The notes beneath the pieces are model-generated. The model did no database searches. It was given only the letters and a program-made list of their open reading frames with translations, and had not been told where the DNA came from. 12,179 nt of DNA, taken from the NCBI GenBank assembly GCA_030626685.1, contig DAOUTL010000028.1:1-12179 (forward strand). Direction: 5' to 3'. The position numbers and the translations under genes were made by a program. Positions 1 to 7,052 of this stretch are shown piece by piece (the stretch's first letter is position 1; each line of letters opens with the position of its first letter). The stretch comes from Candidatus Bathyarchaeota archaeon (GTDB lineage Archaea > Thermoproteota > Bathyarchaeia > Bathyarchaeales > Bathycorpusculaceae).

Positions 1-2166
1 CACTGTTTCCACAAAACCTTCAAAGGAAAAATAAAAATTGACGGAAAGGAAATTGACAGCCTCTTTAAAACGTACATTGCAAAGGCTACAGAAGAGGTTA
101 ATCCGCGGTGGTGCTTTTCTGCTTTCGAGGATAACGCGGGCATAATCCACTTGGACAAGGGCTATGGAATAGCAGTCAAGGTTGAAACGCACAATCATCC
201 TTCAGCAATAGAACCTTTTGGCGGCGCAGCCACAGGCGTGGGCGGAGTAATCCGCGACATTTTAGGCGTTTGGGCAGACCCAATTGCATGCACAGATGTT
301 TTAGGCTTTGGTCCGCTGGATTATGATTATGAGAAGCTTCCGCTTGGCGTGAAACACCCGAAATATGTTTACATGGGCGTTGTAGCCGGTATAGGAAGCT
401 ATGGTAATAATATGGGAATTCCAACGGTGAACGGAGCCATATACTTCGATGAAAGCTACGTTGGAAACGTTGTTGTTTACTGCGGATGTATTGGAATGTT
501 ACCATTAAAAAAGTTTAAGAGAAACGCCAAACCAGGCGACATAATACTTTTGGCTGGAGGAAAAACAGGTCGCGACGGCATCCACGGCGTAACCTTCGCA
601 TCCGCTGAACTAACGGAAAAATCAGAAGAGGTTTCTAGACAGGCGGTTCAGATTGCAAACCCGATTGAGGAGGAAAAGCTGAAAAGAGCCATAATCGAGA
701 TTCGAGACCTTGAATTAGCATCGGCAATAACAGACCTGGGTGGCGGCGGCTTATCATCCGCCGTCGGCGAAACTGCAAAAAGATTTGGTTGCGGTGTCCT
801 TGTGGAGCTTGAAAAGGTTCCGCTGAAGTATCCGAGTTTGGCTCCATGGGAAATTTACGTTTCAGAATCGCAGGAAAGAATGCTTTTAGCTGTGCCTCCT
901 GAAAACCTTGAAATGGTTTTGGAAATTTTTGGGAGGGAGAATGTTGAGGCCGTTGCTATTGGGAAATACACTGCAGATAATGTTTTACGGGTTTATTATC
1001 AAGGTGAGAAGATTGTGGAAATGGATATCTCATTCCTTTTTGAACCACCGAAAGCTGTAAGAACAGCAGAATGTAAGCCAATAAGTTTTGGGGAACCGCA
1101 ATTTCCAGAACCAAAAAACCTAACTGAAACGCTTTTAAAGCTTTTATCTTCGCCTAACATCGCAAGCAAAGAAAGTGTGATACGCACTTATGACCATGAG
1201 GTGAAAGGAAACACTGTGCTTAAACCTTTGCAAGGCGAGTTTGGCGGACCGAACGACGCGGCTGTGATGAAGCCGTTAAAAGATTCTTGGAAGGGTATAG
1301 CTGTTTCGTGTGGAATGAAACCAAATTATGGGAAAATTGATGCTTATTGGATGGCTGCTTCCGCAATAGACGAGGCAATAAGAAACAACGTGGCGGTAGG
1401 CGGCAGAAGAATAGCCCTACTTGACAATTTCACGTGGGGCAGTCCTGAAAAACCAGAAAGATTAGGCAGTCTTGAAAAGGCTTGCGAGGCATGCTACGAT
1501 TTCGCAACGGCTTTCAAAACACCTTTTATTTCGGGTAAAGACAGCCTCTACAACGAGTCCCCCCTTGGACCAGTAACGCCGACGCTTCTAATCACGGCTT
1601 TAGGCATAGTTCCCGATGTTCGCTCAGCGGTTTCAATGGATATTAAAGCGCCAAACGACCTAATCTACATTATTGGACAAACCTTCAAAGAATTAGGCGG
1701 CTCAGAATATTATAAGCTGAAAGGTTATCTTGGAAAAACTGTACCGAAGATACGACCTAACCAAGCCAGAAAAACGTTTAGGGCTATTACTCGAGCTATT
1801 GATTTGGGACTGGTAAAGGCTTGTCACGATTTGTCTGAGGGCGGCTTGGCTGTAGCTGCTGCGGAGATGGCTTTTGCTGGTGGATATGGAATGGAACTGT
1901 ATTTACGGAAAGCCCCGAGAAAAATCCTAAAACGCAACGATTTCGTCCTTTTCTCTGAATCTAACAGTCGCTTCCTCGTTGAAGTTTCAGAAAAATCGAA
2001 AGAAGATTTTGAGGCTTTAATGATAGGGAAAGTTTGCGCTGAAATAGGCAAAGTTACGAAGACTCCGCGGCTATGTGCCTTTGGATTAAACGATGAAGTT
2101 ATTGTGGACGCTTCGCTCAGCGATTTGTTGGCGGGTTGGAAGCGAACATTAAGCGGTGAGGCCTAA
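1..2166 (+). CDS. purL: Phosphoribosylformylglycinamidine synthase, synthetase subunit PurL (5' end outside window)
   Basis: PurL makes formylglycinamidine ribonucleotide (FGAM) from FGAR, ATP and ammonia supplied by PurQ; it acts in the cytoplasm at step 4 of purine synthesis. The frame is open from base 1, so the 721 residues seen are the C-terminal part. Visible blocks: HCFHKTFKG at residues 1-9 (normally near the N-terminus), HNHPSAIEPFGGAATGVGG at about 64-82, DLGGGGL at 245-251, SESQERML, SGKDS at 511-515, and CHDLSEGGLA at 608-617. The two half-repeats typical of the family are both present. A spacer of about 55 residues lies between the HCFHKTFKG and HNHPS blocks, longer than I recall for short bacterial PurL. 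The TTG at 151 is internal, not a start, because the family match continues upstream. The gene stops just after the GGTGAG that serves purQ, so the pair is probably co-translated. No PurS is visible; it may lie upstream or be fused to the missing N-terminus. Confidence 0.95.
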   Translation, partial: HCFHKTFKGKIKIDGKEIDSLFKTYIAKATEEVNPRWCFSAFEDNAGIIHLDKGYGIAVKVETHNHPSAIEPFGGAATGVGGVIRDILGVWADPIACTDVLGFGPLDYDYEKLPLGVKHPKYVYMGVVAGIGSYGNNMGIPTVNGAIYFDESYVGNVVVYCGCIGMLPLKKFKRNAKPGDIILLAGGKTGRDGIHGVTFASAELTEKSEEVSRQAVQIANPIEEEKLKRAIIEIRDLELASAITDLGGGGLSSAVGETAKRFGCGVLVELEKVPLKYPSLAPWEIYVSESQERMLLAVPPENLEMVLEIFGRENVEAVAIGKYTADNVLRVYYQGEKIVEMDISFLFEPPKAVRTAECKPISFGEPQFPEPKNLTETLLKLLSSPNIASKESVIRTYDHEVKGNTVLKPLQGEFGGPNDAAVMKPLKDSWKGIAVSCGMKPNYGKIDAYWMAASAIDEAIRNNVAVGGRRIALLDNFTWGSPEKPERLGSLEKACEACYDFATAFKTPFISGKDSLYNESPLGPVTPTLLITALGIVPDVRSAVSMDIKAPNDLIYIIGQTFKELGGSEYYKLKGYLGKTVPKIRPNQARKTFRAITRAIDLGLVKACHDLSEGGLAVAAAEMAFAGGYGMELYLRKAPRKILKRNDFVLFSESNSRFLVEVSEKSKEDFEALMIGKVCAEIGKVTKTPRLCAFGLNDEVIVDASLSDLLAGWKRTLSGEA
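2155..2160 (+). promoter_or_regulatory. Ribosome binding site deciding the purQ start
   Basis: GGTGAG sits 10 bases ahead of the ATG at 2171 and matches the archaeal anti-Shine-Dalgarno. The longer reading that starts at GTG 2156 would put its start codon inside this site, so ATG 2171 is preferred. The site lies in the last codons of purL, which suggests translational coupling. Confidence 0.7.
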
Positions 2167-2170
2167 GGCT

Positions 2171-2989
2171 ATGAAACGTGAAGAGATTAAAGTTTGCGTT
2201 TTTCGTGTGGGTGGAACAAACTGTGACGCAGAAACAAAACGTTCATTCGAGGAACTGGGTGTCAAAGCGGAAATTGTGCATGTAAACGAGATGGTTAAAC
2301 GCCGAAACATTCTCGAATACAATGCTTTGGTTTTTCCTGGTGGTTTCTCTTACGGGGATTATGTGCGGGCTGGTGTTATATGGGCTAAATGGATGTTGGC
2401 TAAATTGGGCAAGGAGTTAAAAGCCTTTGTTAGTGAAAATCGTCCACTCCTCGGAATTTGTAACGGTTTTCAAGTACTTGTTGAGGCTAGTTTTCTTCCA
2501 GGATTTGAAGGGATAAGTCCGTATCCAGAGGCAGCCCTAGCCACCAATGTTCCGCCCGGTTACAATTGCCGCTGGGTTTACATCAAACATGAAAACAAAG
2601 GGAAATGCATATTCACGTGGAAAATTCCTAAAGGAAAGGTTCTGCGGGTGCCAGTTGCACATTCGGAAGGCAGATTTATATTCGCAAAAGAAAAGCAAAG
2701 GAAGTTTTTAGAGAGGCTTTATGCAAATGATCAGCTGGTTTTTAGATACTGTGATAAAAATGGTGAATATGCTGAAGGGCGTTTCCCAGTAAACCCGAAT
2801 GGTTCTTTCTATGACATAGCGGGCATATGTAATTCGGAAGGAACAGTGTTCGGCTTGATGCCGCATCCGGAGAGAGCCTTCCACTGGTGGCAACAGCCAG
2901 ACTGGACGAGACAAAGGCAAATGCCACAATACGGCGATGGAAAACTAATCTTTGAAAGTTTAATTGAGTATCTAACGAAGAAGTTTTAA
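2171..2989 (+). CDS. purQ: Phosphoribosylformylglycinamidine synthase, glutaminase subunit PurQ
   Basis: PurQ is a class I glutamine amidotransferase that releases ammonia from glutamine and passes it to PurL. In the 272-residue reading from ATG 2171, the glycine-rich PGGFSYGDYVRAG block is at 56-68, the nucleophile elbow LLGICNGFQVL puts the catalytic cysteine at 97, and MPHPERA gives the His/Glu pair at 232 and 234. It is longer than the usual stand-alone PurQ of about 225 residues. The extra length seems to fall around residues 107-120, 140-155 and in a Trp/Gln-rich stretch after the catalytic His/Glu (about 238-252), somewhat like the glutaminase domain of large fused PurL. It follows purL with a gap of only 4 bases. 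Its last 18 bases overlap the end of the convergent PfkB gene. Identification is firm; the role of the extra segments is unknown. Confidence 0.94.
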   Translation: MKREEIKVCVFRVGGTNCDAETKRSFEELGVKAEIVHVNEMVKRRNILEYNALVFPGGFSYGDYVRAGVIWAKWMLAKLGKELKAFVSENRPLLGICNGFQVLVEASFLPGFEGISPYPEAALATNVPPGYNCRWVYIKHENKGKCIFTWKIPKGKVLRVPVAHSEGRFIFAKEKQRKFLERLYANDQLVFRYCDKNGEYAEGRFPVNPNGSFYDIAGICNSEGTVFGLMPHPERAFHWWQQPDWTRQRQMPQYGDGKLIFESLIEYLTKKF

Positions 2990-3895
2990 ATTTTCAATGC
3001 ATGGAAGCCCCGCTCTAGCACCCATGTTCATTATGCATTTAGAAGCGACAAAATTGCCTAGTCTTCCACATTCACAGAGGCTTTTGCCAGATATTAAACC
3101 GTAAAGGAATCCGGCGCAGAAGGCGTCGCCAGCACCCGTCGTGTCAACAACTTTCACTTTAAATGCCTCTATCATGTGGCTTTCTTTCCCATTGGTTACG
3201 TAGCAGCCTTTGCTGCCCAGTTTGACAGCTACTATTTTCACGCCTTTTTCGAGTAGAAGTTCTGTATTCTTTTTGTAATCGGCTTTTTTCGTTAAAATTT
3301 GGAGTTCCTTAACATTGGGCATCATAACAAAAGTTCTGCTCAAAATGGACTCTAAAGCTTCTAGTCCTCTTCTTGCATATAATTCTCCTACGTCTAGGCT
3401 TACCTTAACGTTTTCTGGAAGGATTTCCACAAGCCTTTTCTGAGTTCGGAAGGATTTTTCTCCAACAAAGGATGTTAAATGCAAAAAACGTGCTTGAAAA
3501 GCATATTCCTTACTTATTTCATCAAATTCTATTGTGTCGTTTACGCCCGGGTCAACGTAAAGGGCCCTTTCGCCCTTTGGGTCAACGAAGCCTAGGACCA
3601 CTCCGCTTCTACCCTCCTCAACGACGATGATTCCTTCGGTATTCACGCCTTCCTTTCTAAGTTCTTTAAGGAGCATTCTTCCTTCACGGTCTTTCGAAAC
3701 CTTTCCGATGAAGCCTGTTTTCAGTCCCAGCCTCGCGAGACCTACAACTGTGTTTGCAGCTGAACCGCCACAGACCTCTTTGAATTCGACCACGAAGCTT
3801 TCCTCGTCTTCACGGGCTACCCTATTCACCTTGTAAAGTTTGTCCACGTTTAGCGCGCCGAAGCCTACAACATCGAACTTCTTCAATTGAAACAA
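2972..3895 (-). CDS. PfkB/ribokinase-family sugar or nucleoside kinase
   Basis: An ATP-dependent kinase that phosphorylates a sugar or nucleoside hydroxyl. The 307-residue protein starts with VVGFGALNVDKLYKV, has the substrate-side glycine pair of the family in CGGSAANT at 42-49, and the PfkB signature DTTGAGDAFCAGF at 251-263 with the catalytic Asp at about 257 and the anion hole at GAGD. The C-terminal GARAGLP is also typical. The start is uncertain: TTG 3895 is used here, TTG 3886 three codons later is equally possible, and neither has a clear Shine-Dalgarno. The substrate cannot be read from sequence. Lying next to purine genes makes a nucleoside kinase (adenosine, inosine, guanosine or cytidine) attractive, but ribokinase and other sugar kinases remain open. 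It is transcribed away from the alcohol dehydrogenase and runs 18 bp into the end of purQ. Confidence 0.88.
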   Translation of the reverse strand: MFQLKKFDVVGFGALNVDKLYKVNRVAREDEESFVVEFKEVCGGSAANTVVGLARLGLKTGFIGKVSKDREGRMLLKELRKEGVNTEGIIVVEEGRSGVVLGFVDPKGERALYVDPGVNDTIEFDEISKEYAFQARFLHLTSFVGEKSFRTQKRLVEILPENVKVSLDVGELYARRGLEALESILSRTFVMMPNVKELQILTKKADYKKNTELLLEKGVKIVAVKLGSKGCYVTNGKESHMIEAFKVKVVDTTGAGDAFCAGFLYGLISGKSLCECGRLGNFVASKCIMNMGARAGLPCIENLKLLR

Positions 3896-3972
3896 CTCGC
3901 AGGGTTATTCTCGCTAGTTCTTAAATAGTTATAAACTTAGGCTTAAATTGTTTTATCGTTGCGGGGATTTGC
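3896..3972. promoter_or_regulatory. Divergent promoter region for the PfkB kinase and alcohol dehydrogenase
   Basis: This 77-bp AT-rich gap is the only space for both promoters. A TATA-like TTATAAAC at 3929-3936 lies about 25 bases ahead of a likely + strand start near 3958, leaving a short leader before ATG 3973. On the minus strand the same segment reads TTTATAAC (3935-3928), which would place a start near 3906, about 11 bases before TTG 3895. The heptamer CTTAAAT occurs at 3920-3926 and 3942-3948, 22 bp apart, flanking the shared TATA element. Confidence 0.5.
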
Positions 3973-5016
3973 ATGAAGGAAATGATGAAGGTAGCTCGAC
4001 TGCATAGGATAGGAGAGGAGTTAAGGATAAACCGTGTTCAGGTGCCTAAAGTTGGAGCTGACGACGTTTTGGTTGACATTAAGGCGAGCGGCATATGTCA
4101 CTCAGACATAAACTATCGTGATGGTGTGAGCCCCGTTGGAAAACTGCCGATAATTCTAGGACATGAAATTGCCGGAGAAATAATGGAAGTTGGAGGTCGA
4201 GTAGAAGGGGTAGAGAACGGGGACAGAGTTTGCGTCCACTATGTGATAAGCTGTGGAAACTGCTTGTTCTGCAGCACTGGCAGAGAAAACCTCTGTGGAA
4301 AATATCAGATGATAGGAAAAGATGTTGACGGAGGTTTCGCCGAGTACATCAAGGTTCCAGCTAGGAACGTTTTGAAGCTGCCAGAGACCATACCCTTCGA
4401 GCAAGGAGCCATAATGGGATGCGCTGTTTCAACAGCCTTTCACGCCTTAAGAAGAGGGAGAGTAAGTGTTGGGGACACAGTTGTGATTTACGGCGTTGGA
4501 GGACTCGGAGTGCACGCTGTTCAACTTGCCTCCAAAATTTTCGGGGCTGGAAAAGTCATCGCCGTGGACGTTTCGAATGGAAAACTGAAGCTGGCCGAGA
4601 AACTCGGAGCCGACGAAGTTGTGAACACAGCTGAGGGGGACCCAGCGGAAAGGATAAAAGAGATAACCAGGGGAAGGCTTGCTGATGTCACATTGGAGTT
4701 CATAGGCCTTAGGAAAACGATTGAAAAGGCGATCGACTGCGTTGGAAAGGGCGGGAGGATGGTGATAGTTGGCATTGGTCCAGAAGACATACGGGTTTCT
4801 CCCTACGGGACTATAATCGCTAAAGAGATGGAGCTCATAGGCGTAAACGACCATTTAAAATCGGAAATGGCTCAACTAATTGAGCTGGTCGGTTCTGAGA
4901 AGATAGACCTTTCTAATTCGGTCACGCATAGGGTGCCTCTGGAAGATGTTAACCGTGGGATGGAAATCCTAGAAAGGAAGATAGGGAATCCCGTTAGAGT
5001 AGTCGTGGTCCAGTAA
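3973..5016 (+). CDS. Zinc-dependent medium-chain alcohol dehydrogenase, NAD-type
   Basis: A medium-chain dehydrogenase/reductase that interconverts an alcohol and an aldehyde or ketone. In the 347-residue reading, catalytic zinc ligands are Cys42 (GICHSD), His64-Glu65 (GHE) and Cys150 (MGC). The structural zinc lobe has all four cysteines at 94, 97, 100 and 108. The nucleotide fold shows GVGGLG at 174-179 followed by an acidic residue at 199 (AVDVSN), which usually means NAD rather than NADP preference. All key residues are intact, so it should be active, but the alcohol it uses cannot be told. ATG 3973 is taken as the start, with GGGGATT just upstream; ATG 3982 or 3985 (MKVARL) are plausible and would suit family length better. 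It stands alone as a transcription unit and converges on ftr. Confidence 0.92.
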   Translation: MKEMMKVARLHRIGEELRINRVQVPKVGADDVLVDIKASGICHSDINYRDGVSPVGKLPIILGHEIAGEIMEVGGRVEGVENGDRVCVHYVISCGNCLFCSTGRENLCGKYQMIGKDVDGGFAEYIKVPARNVLKLPETIPFEQGAIMGCAVSTAFHALRRGRVSVGDTVVIYGVGGLGVHAVQLASKIFGAGKVIAVDVSNGKLKLAEKLGADEVVNTAEGDPAERIKEITRGRLADVTLEFIGLRKTIEKAIDCVGKGGRMVIVGIGPEDIRVSPYGTIIAKEMELIGVNDHLKSEMAQLIELVGSEKIDLSNSVTHRVPLEDVNRGMEILERKIGNPVRVVVVQ

Positions 5017-5024
5017 GACCATGT

Positions 5025-5046
5025 GAAAGGACTAAAGCTTTCCTTC
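5025..5046. terminator. Weak hairpin between convergent adh and ftr genes
   Basis: The 35-bp gap between the two convergent stops holds GAAAGGA (5025-5031) and TCCTTC (5041-5046), which can pair with one bulged A around a 9-base loop. A pyrimidine-rich tract follows on the + strand. It could act as a two-way terminator, but the stem is short and archaeal terminators often need only a T-rich stretch. Confidence 0.25.
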
Positions 5047-5051
5047 TTGCT

Positions 5052-5969
5052 TCAAGGGTTAGATAGAAGATCCCTCAACCATATCTTATGCTTTCCAAGC
5101 TTTCCTCCGTAGTTGCCAGCGGAAACCTTGACCACTCCGTCTATGGTGCACACACTTTCAATTCCAGCCCTCATCGCCCTCTTCACGGCTTCTAGAGAAA
5201 CACCGTTGATCACTATTTCAGGTATAAATTCTACGCCTTCCGGAACCTTAGACTCTCTTCCAAGCCGCTTTTTTAGGGAAGGACAATACGGATGGTTCGT
5301 TGTTGGACCTATCCAAGGAAAACTTGTTTCCAGCTTTGAACCCGCTGAGCAAATTTCGAAAGGCGCTGTCACACCTTCCGTTTGGCTTATGGCTTCTAGG
5401 GCTTTTCTGCCAGCCTCCATCACCGCCCCTTTTGTTTTGCACATATACCAGAAGTTGGCGCCCATAACTCCCTTTGCGTATCCAAGATGCCTTTCTATCT
5501 TAAAGTCCGGGACCATTATCGGCAGAATTATCATTTGTCGGCCGTGGAGTTTTTCCTCCCATTCGTATTTGTCGCCGCAGTGACCGACCCTCTCCATCAT
5601 GTCCATTTTTCCTTCAGCATTAGGCAACGCATCAAACACAGCGGTAAAGGGCTTAACCAAGATGTCTTGGCGGATTCTATAGGAAAGTTCAATCTCAAAT
5701 TTTTTCACGGATTCTGAAAAGGGTTTTTTAGGGTCTATTCCTCCCCAAAACTGTAGTATTGCACCCTTGCGCTTGTCCGGAGTTTCTTCTTCACTAAGCC
5801 ATTTTTCTATTCCGCCTTCAACCCTGCCTATGACTATTGAGGGCGTCGCTGTTGCGTCTTCGGCGGCTTTTCGAAGCGTCTCCTCATAATCGGCAGTAAC
5901 TATCACTCGACAGAAAATTCCTTCAAAGGCTTCCGCGTATGTGTCTTCAATTTCAGCTTTCTTAATCAT
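5052..5969 (-). CDS. ftr: Formylmethanofuran--tetrahydromethanopterin formyltransferase
   Basis: Ftr reversibly transfers the formyl group of formylmethanofuran to N5 of tetrahydromethanopterin. It is the second step of the archaeal methyl branch of the Wood-Ljungdahl pathway and is cytoplasmic. The 305-residue product is close to the usual ~297. Family landmarks are IEDTYAEAF at 7-15, EETPD at 61-65, TAVFDALPNAE at 109-119, GANFW at 170-174, PEIVINGVS at 250-258 and VSAGNYGGKLG at 282-292. Glu251 aligns, from memory of the Methanopyrus enzyme, with the glutamate proposed as catalytic (about 245). It diverges from methanogen Ftr over 50-105. The ATG directly abuts the stop of the HAD gene, and a strong GGAGGTT lies 7 bases upstream, so it is almost certainly cotranscribed with HAD, purD and probably purF. 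It is the last gene of that unit. The family is also found in methylotrophic bacteria, but the neighbours point to an archaeon. Confidence 0.93.
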   Translation of the reverse strand: MIKKAEIEDTYAEAFEGIFCRVIVTADYEETLRKAAEDATATPSIVIGRVEGGIEKWLSEEETPDKRKGAILQFWGGIDPKKPFSESVKKFEIELSYRIRQDILVKPFTAVFDALPNAEGKMDMMERVGHCGDKYEWEEKLHGRQMIILPIMVPDFKIERHLGYAKGVMGANFWYMCKTKGAVMEAGRKALEAISQTEGVTAPFEICSAGSKLETSFPWIGPTTNHPYCPSLKKRLGRESKVPEGVEFIPEIVINGVSLEAVKRAMRAGIESVCTIDGVVKVSAGNYGGKLGKHKIWLRDLLSNP

Positions 5970-7052
5970 TTATCCCAACCTCCCAATTGCTTCTCCTCTA
6001 ACCTTTTTTCTAAATTCGCTACTTTCCTTTGCTAGAAACTCCATATTTCTACTTGTTATTATTTTAACTTTGGGTAATTGTTTAAGATATAACTCAAAAA
6101 GGCGGTTAAGCAAGGTTTGGCTAACCGGGCTTTTCTTTAGTGCTTCGCGGCCCCAGTTTTCCACAAGGCTTATGGCCTGTTGTTTTCCAAGTCTGCTGAA
6201 TACGTCTGCAATTATTGCTGTTACTACGCTGTTTTCAGACAAGACTACGATTTCAGCGTTTTTTACGGCGTATTGATTACCGTTAAAAGAGATCACTAAG
6301 CCACCGTTCTCCCTTACAAGCCTAAAAGCCTCCACGTCTGTTATGCTGTCGCCCACGTACATAACATCCGCCAGCTTTATGCCCAACCGTTTAGCCACAT
6401 TTTTTACAGCCTCAGCCTTTTCCTCACCGCCCACAGGATTAACGTCGGAGAAAATTTTCCCAGACTTCATGCTTACAATTTCCTTCCAGAAAATTTCATC
6501 CAACCGTCGAATTGTTTTTTGGTCTTTTTCTGAAAAGTCGTTTAGAGACTTTGCTTTCGGAGGGATTTCGATTATTGGCATTTGCGCGATTTCTCGTGCA
6601 ATTTCCTTCACTCTGGTTTTTTCTTTTTCGGTTATACCGTATTTGTCAATACTGAGTCTTGTGCAATAGGTGTTTTCGAATGGAAAGCCTAGAGCTTGGC
6701 ATAGAACTTTTATGTAATGTTCGTAGCTTGTGCTTACGATAAAGGCATGAGCTATAGTTCTCACATGTTGTAGCGTGTCCTTCACATTTGCGATTAAGAC
6801 TAAGCTTTGAGCCGAAAACTCCCGCATTTCATGGTCTGTAACGTCGTAAGCCTTAAGGAAGGGCAGAATAAGCTTCAAGGTATTGCCAGCCTTGTAGCCG
6901 GGTCTTTTTAAAACGTCTGCAAGCACATCGTCATATTTGCTTATGACAGTGAAGAGTTTGTCTCCGTTTGGAACGAAATGCTCTGTTATTTCAAAGGCAT
7001 TATCATTTTTTGAGATTGGCCCTTCACAGTCTGAGATAAAGGCTCTTTTCAC
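5970..7052 (-). CDS. HAD-superfamily protein of the EhaR/COG4030 type
   Basis: A predicted HAD-fold phosphohydrolase of a family named after subunit R of methanogen energy-converting hydrogenase A; its substrate is not known to me. In the 360-residue reading from GTG 7052, motif I is SDCEGP with the likely nucleophile Asp8, motif II STS at 107-109, a motif III lysine at about 212 (GGEEK) and motif IV GDSITD with Asp235 and Asp239. The second acidic residue of motif I is Glu10, not the usual Asp, which may weaken or change phosphatase activity. A mostly helical tail of about 65 residues follows the HAD core. GTG 7052 is preferred over GTG 7061 because GAGGTG lies 6 bases upstream and it gives a 4-bp GTGA overlap with purD. 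There is no membrane segment. Wedged between purD and ftr, it probably serves C1 or nucleotide metabolism; the hydrogenase link is only by family name. Confidence 0.82.
   Translation of the reverse strand: MKRAFISDCEGPISKNDNAFEITEHFVPNGDKLFTVISKYDDVLADVLKRPGYKAGNTLKLILPFLKAYDVTDHEMREFSAQSLVLIANVKDTLQHVRTIAHAFIVSTSYEHYIKVLCQALGFPFENTYCTRLSIDKYGITEKEKTRVKEIAREIAQMPIIEIPPKAKSLNDFSEKDQKTIRRLDEIFWKEIVSMKSGKIFSDVNPVGGEEKAEAVKNVAKRLGIKLADVMYVGDSITDVEAFRLVRENGGLVISFNGNQYAVKNAEIVVLSENSVVTAIIADVFSRLGKQQAISLVENWGREALKKSPVSQTLLNRLFELYLKQLPKVKIITSRNMEFLAKESSEFRKKVRGEAIGRLG
5977..5983 (-). promoter_or_regulatory. Strong ribosome binding site of ftr
   Basis: On the minus strand GGAGGTT occurs 7 bases before the ftr ATG at 5969, inside the last codons of the HAD gene. 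This fixes the ftr start and suggests that it can be translated efficiently although its gene follows with no spacer. Confidence 0.75.

Noticed and set aside
151..2166. TTG at 151 as the start of PurL
   Set aside because: The same frame is open from base 1 and the residues before 151 match PurL (HCFHKTFKG, FEDNAGI), so the true start lies outside the window.
2156..2989. GTG 2156 as the purQ start
   Set aside because: It lies inside the GGTGAG ribosome binding site that properly serves ATG 2171.
5113..5583. Long reading frame of 156 codons on the + strand within ftr
   Set aside because: It lies entirely inside a well-supported gene on the other strand and its product shows no recognisable motif; it is a shadow of ftr codon use.
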